A stretch of 64,000 nucleotides of DNA from Rhizopus arrhizus (GCA_024220505.1 JAKZZE010000027.1:186001-250000), one strand, 5' to 3'. Counted from the stretch's first letter, positions 46,495-58,149 are shown. The notes: generated from the letters alone by a model not told the origin. Numbers and translations: made by a program.

Positions 46495-48639
46495 TTGCTT
46501 TTAGAAAAAAAAGAACAAAAAGAAAGAGAATAGCTGTCATCAAATAAGCTTATATTTGTGTGTGAAGGACAATCACGAGAGAAAACTCCTCCTTGAACTT
46601 TAAATACCACTTTATAGTGACACCTGGCGGCAAATTGCATAAAGTGTTTATCTTAAAGGGATAGACTTATTCAATTATTTGACGATCAAGAAGGGTAAAA
46701 AAAAAGAGAGAGGGGGGTTATTGTCACTATTAGTACGATATTATAATTACATACAACAAGGGATAGTGAAAAAGTTATCCTACATGCATGTAAGCACAAA
46801 ATTCTTGTTTCTTAAAACCAGCGAATACAAATTTGTGCCTCCTTTGATATTGTCATTTAGTTTTCTTCTTTTTTTTTTTTAAAGAGAAGAAACTGCTGGT
46901 GTACTTGCTTCATTCATTTACAGGAAATCATTATTAAGAGCGAATTTAAAGCATATGCCATGTAGAAATTAAAGAAAAAAAAATATGTGAATACGTGTCA
47001 ATCAAAGCATTATCTCCTAAAAAAATAACTAAGATATTACACAAACCTTATTTAGCCGGTCAATATCATTTGGCATCCAAAGCTCTTGTTAAAAATTCAT
47101 CTTTTAATGAGGAGAACAAGCTTTGGATAATTAAACATTTTATGATGAATAGTTACTCATAATATTATGGGCCTGATTGCTTTGACACTATTTCCTGTAT
47201 GCTTTCATTGCTGAATTTGAATAGATGCCAGAAAGTATAATACCAATGTGTCACTTTACTACAGTAAATACAAAATTACTTGATTTTTAATACACAGCAA
47301 AAAAAAAAGTAAGCCCACATTTATGAAACATCTTTTTGAATACACTTACTTCCAAAATAGTCATTTATATGAGATTACAGAGCTCACGATGCCAGTCCAT
47401 GGTTCTTACCGTTTCGATCAAGCTTGTTATTAGGCTCTTAGTTTAGCCATTTTTGAAATGTACCGGCAAATATTGAACAAAGCATGCAAGATGGTGAACA
47501 ATTATCTTCTCTCAGTCTTCATCTATCTTGTTCTCAAATATTCTTTGTCATAGAATTTATTATAGTCAATGCGGTCTTTAATTATAGTCTTGAGTTATTC
47601 AGTTGAGTTGAGCTTAGGAAAACAGAGTAAGGTAAATAGACTGCAACTTCCAATTGTATTTTAAAAGAGTTACTGTAATTGTAGTTAATCCAATTCCTTT
47701 ATAAATAATCAACCATAGAAAAGAGACAGTTCAACGACAGCTAGTCAATGCTAATTTTATTTCTATGTAAAGCTACATTTTTATTGACAAATATTATAAC
47801 TCTTATACTCCTCATACATATATCTTTTCATTTGTCTAGTAAATTTAAGGAGTCGCCGATGTTACGATTGATGGCCACTTTTAATGATCCAAATAATGTC
47901 TCTGCAAGTAGTCTTTTGTTTTCACCACAGTAACCAATCCTATCAACATAACTGGTTCACTCCTTGTTTGACGTCTTTATACCAGCCACACCCAGATTGT
48001 GACTTTGAATGTATACTTTACATCTAGCAAATCGTCATGATAGCAACGAGTTATTTATAAATCTCTTAAGAAAATAATCTCCATGAAAAATTGCAATATT
48101 GGAACCATATAGTCAACAAAGCACGAGTGTCTATGGTCTATTTTCACGGACCTCGCGTCTGAGCATTTGAATAAATAGATTCTAGCTGGGATATCATCAT
48201 AGTTACCCACACCAATGCAGCTCTTAGGTTAGAACAAAGAAAGTTTGTGAATTAAAATTGCACCCAGCTCTGAAAAAGGATTTGAGAAGCTTCAATGTGT
48301 TACCAACTGAGACGACGAAAATACCGACGGCTGCTATGTTTTTCTCTGTTGAGATTAAATAGGTCCAATGTATTGCATTGTCGACGAGGTGGTCATTTGC
48401 ATGTCAATTTCCCTGATATCAAGAAATATATTAAATATTTCAACTGCAATGTTCGAAAATACCTAACAGGAGACCATGTTAGAAACAGTAAAATTGACTG
48501 CATCTAGTGAGAAGAAAGCAATCAATTCTCCTAATGCTTATAAAAAGATATATTCTCTGAGATTGTTCAGCAAAAGACTGCAATGATTAATAAACCATCT
48601 TGTTGTTGTTTAACAATTATATATTTGATTATGCTCATA
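46495..48639. other. Gene-free stretch before the second Tc1 relic
   Basis: 2.1 kb of AT-rich DNA with no intact gene. The plus strand at 48295-48507 is open for 70 basic codons (RRRKYRRLL near its start) and may be the decayed DNA-binding end of the adjacent transposon. Confidence 0.4.
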
Positions 48640-49385
48640 GGAGTAAGATTCAGCTATTCTGTGACACAGTCAAGAAGGCTCCTTTGAAACATGTCACCAA
48701 ATAGGTTTTCATTCTTACCGAGCATTGAAGAAGATACTTCTCGACGCTTATCGTGTTCATAAAAGCTGTTTACAAATCAAAGAATACATATTTTGGACCA
48801 TGAAGGACTGAATCGATATGATTTGGTCGGAAGAGTTTCACTTTTGCCTTTCTAGCAATGACAATTTCAAGGGAGCACTTCGGATAAAGGAAGAAGAACT
48901 ACTGCTGCAGTATATATTTCTCTCAGTCAAGTTTGTAGTTCATTTTGTATCGGTTCGATGATGTTTTACTGCTGAAAAAGTTGGCTCCTGTTATCGTATA
49001 TATCAGATTGAATCAGGATGAGCACGTCAACATTTTAAGCCAGTATCTTCGTCCTTGGATCCATAAAAACATGCTTAACAGCTACATTTTTCAGAATGAT
49101 GGTACCTCATACCATATAAAAGACCTATACATAATAGCCAAAGCGAAACACTGGGGCCAATACCTTTAACATATAGCCTTCACAAAACTCTGATTTCAAT
49201 CCAGTTGAGAACATTTGGAGCGTTTTGAAAAGACGAGTGGTGTATAAGGAGGATGATATTTCTACACAGCATGATGTGATCCTTGTATTAAACGAAGAGT
49301 GAATCCGTACACACATCAAAATATTAAGAAAACTAATCAATAGTATGCCTAAAGATGCTAGTCTATTCAATGAGCACATGGTTAC
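48640..49385 (+). mobile_element. Decayed Tc1-type transposase
   Basis: Pieces of one transposase follow each other on the plus strand through stops and frameshifts. A segment with IDMIWSEEFHFCLSSND (about 48816-48866) has the first catalytic Asp (normally WSDE) changed to Glu and a TGA where a Trp codon is expected. Then come RLNQDEHVNILSQYLRPWI with IFQNDGTSYH (within 48945-49169), and DFNPVENIWSVLKRR (about 49192-49233) holding the final acidic residue. The order and spacing are those of Tc1/mariner DD34E/D enzymes. The element is dead. It is clearly a different lineage from the relic at 18.9 kb. Inverted terminal repeats were not found by eye. Confidence 0.75.
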
Positions 49386-49699
49386 CATACATGCTATTAA
49401 AATAAAAATCTGCTTACAATGATACTTTTATGTCTTTCAAGCTTTTAGTGCATTGTCTTACTCTTTATTGTTAGCAATTAATTGAGTAATAGGACATTGA
49501 AATTGAAGTTCTAATCGTATGTCGAACTTTCATGATTTTGGATTTAGATTTTTTTGCCTGAGGATGTTGTCCTGTGCAAGTGCATATATCTAAAATACCA
49601 TGTATTTCACACATTAATGATGAACGTCTAATTAAAGGCAATCAATGCCAAAAGAAATTTATTTATATAAGAGTACAACAATAAAAGTTATAAAAGAGC
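49386..49699. other. Spacer after the Tc1 relic
   Basis: About 310 bp, 3' flank of the porin gene. Nothing recognised. Confidence 0.4.
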
Positions 49700-50846
49700 C
49701 TAGTTTTCAAACATCAAGGCAAAGCCAATTCTGTGTGCATTTTGATTAAGTCGCATTGTATCAATGGCTGCTGCAAGATTGATCTTGACTTTGGGTTGAA
49801 TTAACTGCGTATATGAAATGCCAACAATGCCTGTATTTTTTATCTTGCCTTTGACAGAGGCTGTTTCATCAAGTACCTTTTTGACACCTATTTCAATACC
49901 AACTCCATTGACACCTTTATCCCAGCTGACTTTTCCTGTAGTCTCTAGTCTGTTATCTAGTCTTTTGTAATAAGAAGCGGTGAAATGGGATAGGTTGTTT
50001 GCTGCATGAAGTGCAATAGTATGCTTCTTTTCAGAATAGGCGATGGCTGTATTATAATGGCTTATCTATTTTGTATTTAGCATTTCCTGTTTTTTCTTTC
50101 CATCTTCTCTCTTTAAAGCTTGTTCTATACCTCTGATTTCTTAATATTATAAGCGACTTCAGCACCAACAAGCATTTTTTCACTGCCAAAGACAGAGTTA
50201 ATATTAAAGATTGACTAATCTAAAGCATGAGTATTTCTTTTTTTTTTCTTTTTCTTTTTTTTTCTGTGTGTATATGTTTCTTTTACCTTGGATAAATCAA
50301 TGCTTGCGGTAGTATGAATGCTTGGTCGCTTATGAGTAGCATTCACTTTATTCAATCTTCCATGTGCAAAAGGTTCACAAGTAGCCAAGATCTCAAACTT
50401 AACACCCTCTTTTCGACCAAATTAATTCTTTATTCTCTTTTATTCTCCTCGGGCAAACTTACTAGTAAAATCATTTTGAAGCTCAATCTTTCCATTAAGT
50501 TGATTTGAGGTAGTCCAAGCTCCAGTCCAAGTAATACCCTTTTGTATATTTATATATTTTGCTTCAATATCACCAAACATGATACCTGTCTTACTGTCAC
50601 GCTGACTATTGAATTTGAATGACTATTTGTGTTTTAGTCTAATATCAAATTGAATGTATGTTTATTTCTTACCTTGCCATCAGAAGTGTTCGTTTTCACT
50701 TCGACCTTAGCACCCTCAATAGGGTAATCTTTGTTGAGGAGATCCCTGGTAGACTTTCCAATGTCATTAAAAGCCACTGACAGAGCATGTTAAGGAAAGA
50801 ATAATAAACTTTTCTTGTAAAATTAGTACATACCAGGAACAGACAT
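49700..50846 (-). CDS. POR1: Mitochondrial outer-membrane porin (VDAC)
   Basis: Six exons, 5' first: 50846-50834 (13 nt), 50776-50673, 50622-50463, 50408-50287, 50214-50131, 50065-49700; 282 aa, within one residue of yeast Por1. VDAC is a 19-strand beta-barrel that passes ATP, ADP and other metabolites. Landmarks: FNDIGKSTRDLLNKDYP at the N-terminus, GAEVAYNIKKSE, an alternating-hydrophobic stretch with NNLSHFTASYYKRL, and the family-typical end LNQNAHRIGFALMFEN. The fifth exon's acceptor is the second of two close AGs (TTTAGATTAG); using the first brings an in-frame stop. The intron in front of it contains a purine-rich simple tract. The first exon encodes only four codons plus one base. Confidence 0.93.
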
Positions 50847-51211
50847 TGCGTTTATGTGGAAAGAAGTAGGAACAGTAAAATGTTACAAAAAATTAATTGA
50901 ACCAAAGCCACGGAATTAGTCAGTTACATTTCCCTTGTTTGTGCATTTGTGTTCCTTTGCGGAAGAATTTTATTTCGGAACGGATTTTACATTTCCCGAT
51001 ATGTTTCTGCAATCAGATCTTCAACAAAACCCTGGATACGCGCCATTTATACCCCTTAAATGTATAAAGATACCAACCTCAAATCTATTACGATACGATA
51101 TAACCTTATTACATACACTTCAGACTTAAAAAACAAGGAGGATAGAGTTCTCTTTCCTCTTCTTTGGAAATAATTTATTGGGGGATATAGGAGAAAAACA
51201 AGGCTTAAAAA
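50847..51211. other. Spacer between porin and alpha-tubulin genes
   Basis: 365 bp, serving as the porin promoter and the tubulin 3' flank (both genes on the minus strand). The open stretch at 50935-51129 on the plus strand has no support. Confidence 0.5.
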
Positions 51212-52733
51212 CTAATATTCAACGTCTTCTTCGATTTCGGAATCACCCAAAGAATCAGCGCCCACTTCCTCGTAATCCTTTTCAAGGGCAGCCAAATCCT
51301 CACGAGCTTCAGAGAATTCACCTTCTTCCATACCTTCACCAACGTACCAGTGAACAAAGGCACGTTTGGCATACATCAAATCAAACTTGTGGTCCAAACG
51401 AGCCCAAGCTTCGGAGATAGCAGTTGTGTTAGACAGCATACAGACAGCACGTTGTACTTCAGCCAAATCACCACCAGGGACGACAGTAGGAGGTTGATGG
51501 TTAATGCCGACCTTGAAACCGGTAGGACACCAATCGACAAATTGGATTGTACGTTTGGTCTTGATGGTAGCAATCGCAGCGTTAGTGTCCTTAGGAACAA
51601 CGTCGCCACGGTAAAGCAAACAACAAGCCATGTACTTGCCATTACGAGGATCACATTTGACCATTTGGTTATTAGGTTCAAAGCAAGAATAAGTAATTTC
51701 AGGAACAGAGAGTTGTTCGTGGAAAGCCTTGGCGGAGGAGATGATAGGGGCATAGGTCACTAAGGGGAAGTGAATACGGGGATAAGGGACCAAGTTGGTC
51801 TGGAATTCGTTCAAGTCAACGTTAAGTGAGCCATCAAAACGAAGGGAGGCAGTGATGGATGAGACGACTTGAGCGATCAAGCGATTCAAGTTGGCATAAG
51901 TGGGTCTTTCGATATCCAAGTTACGACGACAAATATCATAGATGGCTTCGTTATCGACCATAAATGAACAATCAGCATGTTCCAAGGTGGTATGGGTAGT
52001 CAAGATAGAGTTGTAAGGTTCAACGACAGCAGTAGATACTTGAGGAGCAGGATAAACTGAGAACTCAAGTTTAGACTTTTTGCCGTAGTCCACCGACAAA
52101 CGTTCCATCAAGAGAGCACCAAAACCAGAACCAGTACCGCCACCAAAAGAATGGAAGACAAGGAAACCTTGTAATCCAGAACAGTTGTCAGCTAATTTAC
52201 GAATGCGATCCAAAACAGAATCAACAAGCTCTTTGCCAACAGTATAATGACCACGAGCATAGTTATTAGCGGCATCTTCTTTACCGGTGATCAATTGCTC
52301 TATTATTTTGGTTAATTAAAATAGAGTAGTGAAAGACTTCATATTTTCTTTTCTTATACTTACCCGGGTGGAATAATTGTCTGTATGCACCTGTACGTAC
52401 TTCATCGACCACAGTGGGCTCTAAATCAACAAAGACAGTACGAGGCACATGCTTTCCGCCACTTGTTTCACTAAAAAAAGTAGTGAAGGAATTATTGGTA
52501 GTTTGCTTCTCAGCAGGGATATGACCATCGGGTTGAATACCGTGTTCTAAACAATACTATATATCTGTGTTTATATAAAGACTACTGTATAAAGTTTCTA
52601 AATTACCAATTCCCAGCAAGCATTACCAATTTGGATACCGGCCTATTTAATATCATTTTAGATACTAAAATATTTATAAATGATCTTCTCTTTTACTTGC
52701 CTGACCAACGTGTACACTGATGATTTCTCTCAT
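51212..52733 (-). CDS. TUB1: Alpha-tubulin
   Basis: Four exons, 5' first: 52733-52701, 52642-52607, 52556-52364, 52299-51212; 449 aa. It starts [20 protein letters not shown], diagnostic of alpha rather than beta tubulin (beta starts MREI-V-H-I-QAGQCG). The GTP-binding signature GGGTGSG is at about residue 142. The alpha-specific catalytic Glu region ([19 protein letters not shown], about 245-263) is present. The acidic tail ends in Glu-Tyr, so detyrosination is possible. Alpha/beta heterodimers build microtubules. The first three exons are short (33, 36 and 193 nt), and the first intron (52700-52643) is GC-AG: CAG|GCAAGT, fixed by the invariant VGQ-AGIQIG joint. Confidence 0.97.
52643..52700 (-). 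other. TUB1: GC-AG intron in the alpha-tubulin gene
   Basis: 58-nt intron, donor CAG|GCAAGT, acceptor TTAAATAG, located after codon 11. There is no alternative GT donor compatible with the invariant N-terminus. Confidence 0.9.
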
Positions 52734-54561
52734 TTTTTATTAAATTAAAAAGGTTTTGTTTGTTCAAAGAGTTACGAATGAACTTGAAGAAGAAGAAAAA
52801 GAAGAGAAAAATAGAAAAAAACGAGATTATAAAAGGTCGTTTTTTTTTAGCTTTGTTGTACAAAAAGGTGAAGAGAAAAGGGGAACAGTTTTTTTCTTAT
52901 TTTAATCGAAACTCCGATACTTACTCTCCCTTTTTATCCCTTTTTAAAAGAAGAAGAAAAGAATAAATAAACAGAAGGATTTCAATGTAAAGAACATTTG
53001 TTCTTTTGTACCCTTTTTTAAAGGGTTTTCAGACAACTTGGCTCACATGATTTACCAATAGCTTTTTTTAAAGTCAGATATCAAAATTGTGATTTGTCGT
53101 CATAGCTCTTTTTTCTGTTGGATTAATTAAAGCTCCTACTTTATCCGTCCTTGTTTTCATTTGTTGTTTTGTTCGTTCGAGGATAACGAGGGGATGATTG
53201 ATATACAAGCACATGTGTTTGAGCTTTGTGTTATATATTACTCACAATGTGTTGACATGCTCTCTTTGGCCTATAAGCTTCATTTTTCAATTCATAACTC
53301 ATGTATCACAAACAGTATTCATGTATGAATAAAGTTATCTCTCATCTTTAACCTTGTCATTCTAGCAAGACCTAAATTTCATTATAAATTCAATCATCAT
53401 TCAAGCCGTAGACTTGTATAAAGTAATAAGATCATCTTTGCAAACAAAAGAAAGCGATAATGTACAAAGGACATATTCATATGCAGTGTTTCCATTTCAA
53501 ATTGTCATGACGACAGAATAATATTGTCGTTTATAAAATATCAATTGACGTATTATCTTACGACTTGTAATTCCGCATAAATACAATAGTGGTATTAAGC
53601 ACAAACATGCCTCACATAGATTATCAAGCAAAAATTAAATAATTTTTCGTTTAAATGCATATTGGAACTATGTCTCCTACATGTAGACTTTCATCATTTG
53701 TGGTTGAGGAATAGGTATACATGGGAGCGATAGCGTGGAATTCAGCTATAAAACTCTTTTTAAACCAACAGTTGACTTACAATTTGAATCTCTAAAGCTA
53801 TACTTTTCTCGTTTATTAATTCTATATTTATAATGTTACTAGGTTAGACACAGCCTCCGGATATAAAGATTTATAAGAATTGCCCTGAAACCATCCTGTT
53901 TGATTGCATTCTTTGGAGCATGAGGTGTATTGATATACTGTGAAATGAATGTATATTCAAATCAAAGCCGTTGAATCAAGCAATCATTTCTACGGTAGTA
54001 GTCAAGAATAAAGAGACTCTTTATTGTTTTTTGTGACAAAATACAAGTTATCCAAACATAGTCTACTACTATCAGCACTCCTCATTTTCTTTACTTTGTA
54101 TCCCTCATGCTCTTTCTGTATTTTTTCAATTACCTCAATTGTATTTTCTGATTTGGCCAATGTTAAAGTACTTTTAGCTTTTGCTAAATTTGACCAGAAG
54201 CCTTTAGGAAAGTGATTGTTTACCAAAATGTCAAGTGCCGACAAGAAAATAAATTACAGATGACAAGTTAGCTTTGTTTCCTCAAAATTTAATTTTAATA
54301 AACCAAAAAATACATTTTAGGCAAGATTAACTAAAGCTTTTATTCATCAATTTGTGGCTATTTGAAAGAAAAAGGAGAGAATAAAAATGGTGAAACTCCT
54401 ATATATCCTTTCATGTGGATTATAAACATAAAAGTTAGACAACATCCAAAGCGCAATAAATCCCCTTTAACGGAGATTCAATCAACATGTGATAAACATT
54501 TCGGTTCCTGATTTGTTTTAATTAATCTTTTTACTCTCTTTTCATACTTTATTAGTAGACA
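52734..54561. other. Gene-free spacer between tubulin and VAP genes
   Basis: 1.8 kb. An A/G-rich stretch at 52740-52830 (T/C-rich on the tubulin strand) is the tubulin leader/promoter. On the minus strand 54244-54002 is open for 80 codons with protein-like composition (NNHFPKGFWSNLAKAKSTL; then YKVKKMRSADSSRLCLDNLY) and lacks an ATG near its start. I read it as a gene remnant of unknown origin. Confidence 0.45.
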
Positions 54562-55536
54562 ATGTCTGTTGTTATTGAACCATCAGAAGAATTATTATTC
54601 CACAGTAAGGCTTATTATTAAATAAATACATTTTATTTAATGCTACCAAGGTCCTTTTACGCGTCTATCAAAGGAATCACTCTTTGTAAAGAATCCTAAT
54701 GATCACCCAATTATTTTTAAAGTAAAAACGACTGCTCCAAAGCAATATTGTGTGAAACCAAATGCTGGTAGAGTTGAACCAAATTCATCAATTGAAGTTC
54801 AAAGTATGACCATCATTTTCATCCTCTCTTGGTTTACTGAATACCTTCTTTAGTCATCTTGCAACCTTTTAAAGAAGAACCTTCTGAAGATTATAAATGT
54901 AAAGACAAGTTCCTTGTGCAAACAGCTGCTTTTAATAATTCACTGGAACAACAAGATATATCAAGCATGGTATAATCCAACTTCTTTTACTTGTATGTAT
55001 TTTAGATATATATCCTTTTGTTTTTTTTAGTGGTCTTTTATTGAAAAATCAGATAGACAAAGTATGCATCAGCACAAGATTAGATGCGTTTTTAATAGAT
55101 TGATTGAAAGAGAGGCAAGTTGAATATAAATTCATAATCGAAATACTTAATACAAAATAAATAGGCTTCTGTGGTTGTTCCTAAAATCACTGTTAGTAAA
55201 GAAATAGATACAAATAATGATATATTACCTGTTTTACCCAAAGCTTTACCACCAAAGACAATTACAGTATCCATGCCTGCCGGTAAAGCACCTACTGAAC
55301 CATTACCACCTACTCCAGTAGAAGAGAAAAGAGAAAAGAAGGAATTAAAAGAGGCATTAGAAAAGATTAAAAGTCTTGAAAGGGAATTAGAGCAACTTCA
55401 AATTAATCAAAAGACGGTGCTTACATCAGCTACTGAGCATGTTACTGTACAATCAATTGAAGAAGAAGGATATTCACCACAAGCCTTGATGAGCATTTCT
55501 TTCCTGGTTTTTGTTTTTACATATTTATTTTTTTAA
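54562..55536 (+). CDS. SCS2: VAP/Scs2-type ER membrane contact-site protein
   Basis: Five exons: 54562-54604, 54651-54803, 54854-54969, 55031-55114, 55165-55536; 255 aa. The major sperm protein domain (1-125) contains the FFAT-binding core KVKTTAPKQYCVKPNAGRVE and VILQPFKEE. A Pro-rich linker, a coiled coil (about 190-225, ELKEALEKIKSLERELEQL) and a C-terminal membrane anchor (about 240-255, SISFLVFVFTYLFF) complete the VAP layout. VAPs recruit FFAT-motif lipid-transfer proteins to the ER at contacts with other membranes. The fourth intron (55115-55164) is GC-AG (GAG|GCAAGT); reading through it meets a stop at once. The stop is 14 bp from that of the converging MTU1 gene. Confidence 0.92.
55115..55164 (+). 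other. SCS2: GC-AG intron in the VAP gene
   Basis: 50-nt intron with donor GAG|GCAAGT and acceptor AATAG. A TGA follows two codons into the intron, so splicing is required for the rest of the protein. Confidence 0.88.
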
Positions 55537-55550
55537 TAAAATACATCTTT

Positions 55551-56657
55551 TTAATAGACTTCATCTATCACCCCACCACCTAAGCACCAATCATTATCCC
55601 ATATAACTACTTGCTGACCTGCAGCAATAGCACGAATAGGTTCATTGAATTCTACATGGTATTTTCCATCCTTTACAGACAAGACTGCTTTTTCTGGTAG
55701 TTGTCTGTATCTTATTTGGGCATCTACTACCATCTGTCCATTAAATTCAGCAGGTGGCTGATGATGAATCCATACCCAATCACGCGCACTACATCCTTGA
55801 TGAAATAAGGCTGGGTGATTTGTGCCTGGAACAACCACTAACTTATTTTCACTCATAATCTTCTTTGCCACAACCCATTTATGTGAACCATGACAGATAC
55901 GAGAGGCCTGCCCAATCGTATAAGCATATAAACCCTGATGCTCACCAATCACCTTGCCCTCTAAGTCTACAACGGGTCCAGGCGGTTGATCAATGTATTG
56001 TTCCAAAAACTGCGCAAATCGTTTTCTTTGACCTACAAAACAAATTCCCATACTTTCCTTTTTTTTCGCAATAAAATCAAGACCAAGAGAAGATGCCATC
56101 CGTTTGACGTCTGTTTTGGATTCAATGTCACCCAGCGGGAAAAGAGTACGGCGTAAGGCTTCCTGAGGCACAGTGGATAAATAATAGGATTGATCCTTTC
56201 TTCTCTCTCGTCCTCTCAACAATTTGCCATCAGGAGTCGATCGACAGTAATGGCCTGTGGCAAGCATCGCATCTTTGGGTATCTGGTCCAGGAGGGCACC
56301 AAACTTGATGTAACTGTTACAGGCAATATCAGGGTTGGGTGTCAGTCCGTGCGCATAATCTTCCAAAGTTTTTTCAAAGACATCATTCCAGTATTCTTTG
56401 ACAAAATCGACATGTCTGCATTCGATTTTTAATACTTCACATACTCTTTGTACGTCCTCCCAATCTTCTCTACTCGTACAGACTCCTTTTTCGTCTGAGG
56501 TGTCCCAATTGCGCATGTAAACACCTTGAACTTGATATCCTTGTTGTTTGAGTAGTGCAGCTGAGACACTTGAATCAACACCACCAGACATTGCAACAAC
56601 TACTCTATTACCAGTGAAGGTTGAATAGCATTTCTTTACTAATCGACTCAGCTTCAT
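55551..56657 (-). CDS. SLM3: Mitochondrial tRNA-specific 2-thiouridylase (MnmA/MTU1)
   Basis: Single exon, 368 aa. It converts the wobble uridine of mitochondrial tRNAs for Lys, Glu and Gln to 2-thiouridine. The N-terminus MKLSRLVKKCYSTF is basic and lacks acids, as expected for a matrix-targeting signal. The ATP-binding PP-loop SGGVDSS is at about residue 24. The catalytic cysteines lie in TPNPDIACNSYIKF (about 113) and GICFVGQRKRF (about 208). Also present are ATGHYC, GRERRKDQSYYLS and the C-terminal beta-barrel ending near AIAAGQQVVIW. Sulfur comes from Nfs1-dependent relay (family knowledge). Intronless, in contrast with most neighbours, which may reflect its bacterial, mitochondrial-type ancestry. 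Confidence 0.95.
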   Translation of the reverse strand: MKLSRLVKKCYSTFTGNRVVVAMSGGVDSSVSAALLKQQGYQVQGVYMRNWDTSDEKGVCTSREDWEDVQRVCEVLKIECRHVDFVKEYWNDVFEKTLEDYAHGLTPNPDIACNSYIKFGALLDQIPKDAMLATGHYCRSTPDGKLLRGRERRKDQSYYLSTVPQEALRRTLFPLGDIESKTDVKRMASSLGLDFIAKKKESMGICFVGQRKRFAQFLEQYIDQPPGPVVDLEGKVIGEHQGLYAYTIGQASRICHGSHKWVVAKKIMSENKLVVVPGTNHPALFHQGCSARDWVWIHHQPPAEFNGQMVVDAQIRYRQLPEKAVLSVKDGKYHVEFNEPIRAIAAGQQVVIWDNDWCLGGGVIDEVY

Positions 56658-58149
56658 TTTGACAGGTTACAAAAAAAAAAGAAAAAAAGAAAAAAAATGT
56701 CACACACAAAAATATTTCTTTTTGTTATTTCTAGTTGTATGTGGTTGATGTCAAAGTGAAGCTCAGAATGAATGATAGATGGATCAAGACAAGCAGTAAA
56801 AGGAAGGAAATACCTCGATATCTTGAAGAATAATGAATTTCTTGTGACTATATCACAAAAAGCATCAATATACATGAAGGAATCCTGTAACGAACAAGAA
56901 TGTCCATTCCTTTCAAGATCAAACTCGGGGTTGTCAGAGATCACTACAGTTCAGGTCAGTCCGCCAAGTTCTGAAAAGGATAACAAAAAAACGGGTTTTA
57001 TGAAGATGATGGGATATGTTCAAATACGAAAATAAACAAGTCAAAGTCTGGATGATACAATTCGGTGGCCATTGTGGATCAATTTTAACTGTAGCTAAAA
57101 CTATTATTATGCTACATTTAAATCAAATTATCAAGCTCTATTTCTGAAATGGCTGGTTTATGTTAATTATAAATACTTTCTTGACCATGCGTGATGACCT
57201 GGAGGAAACGGCGATTGATATCGAATGAAAGTTTGAAATAGCAAAACGACATTAAAAAAATCTTTTGCTGATTTATCTCATGTCTTGAGGAGATTGCTAT
57301 CTGAATAATAGACTACCAAGGAAGAAATGCTTTCCAATTAAGAAAAGCATTTTGTAATGAAATCAATAGAGCCGATGGTCATCATGGTTATTGTTTATGA
57401 CAAAGAGTAGGATACTGAATGTACTTTTTGGCATATGGCAGCTAATAAGAGCCTTGATCAGAGCCATCTTTTTTTTATTACTGAATTGATCAAGTATATT
57501 GGAAAGTATAACTCCAGTATGGTTTCTTGATTATTATTTTTGGTTGAATTGGTACTTTTCTGTATCACTTCCATACCAGAACATGATCTCTGCACTATGT
57601 TCAAGTTTGCTCAGATCAATGTACTCATGTCACTAAAAAGATCGATCAGATGAGTTCTACAACCGGACACCTTCCTTTTGGTCAAGAGAATATTCCAATG
57701 GTTCATATACAAAGGAAAATAAGCAGTTGATAATCATTGGAAGGCACCTACCGTGGCTTTATCAAGTTTCAAGTGTTATGTTCATTTATCAAAGAACAAA
57801 AAGAAGCTCTATTGTTTTGTTTTTTGTTATTAATTTCCAATTATACACAAGCACTATACTACCGAAGATGTCAAAAAGGTTGTTCTTTGTCGGGTTGCTA
57901 TTGAAATCTCTATGGGTTACCCAAATAAAGAAATGACCGACTTGGAATAAAAAAAAAATCAAACATTTAAAAGGAGTGAGATGTAAAGCAAGAGTTATAT
58001 TACACAGATAAACATTATTTAAAATTACTAGACAATAAAAACCATTACCGAGTTTGTTGTATTTTTTTTTTTTTTTTTCGTATAAAAATAAGCATCAAAT
58101 ACCCTTTTCTCTGCTTTTCTCTCTCGCTTTACTTTTTCTCCTTCAATCC
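56658..58149. other. Spacer with degraded sequence
   Basis: 1.5 kb. An 87-codon open frame at 56772-57035 (+) begins 114 bp from the MTU1 start, but it is antisense to the MTU1 upstream region, has no domain, and is not convincing. Around 57360-57950 the sequence is less AT-rich and reads like heavily mutated coding DNA. The final 90 bases are a T/C-rich leader with a run of T at about 58062-58078. Confidence 0.4.

Noticed and set aside
51212..52733. Initial impression of beta-tubulin
   Set aside because: The N-terminus ([12 protein letters not shown]), the length of 449 and the tail ending in Glu-Tyr are those of alpha-tubulin.
58054..58149. Upstream in-frame ATG of the kinase (58054)
   Set aside because: It would add a Phe/Leu-rich hydrophobic stretch translated from a T/C-rich leader. 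Related kinases begin with a Ser/Pro-rich region, so 58150 is preferred.
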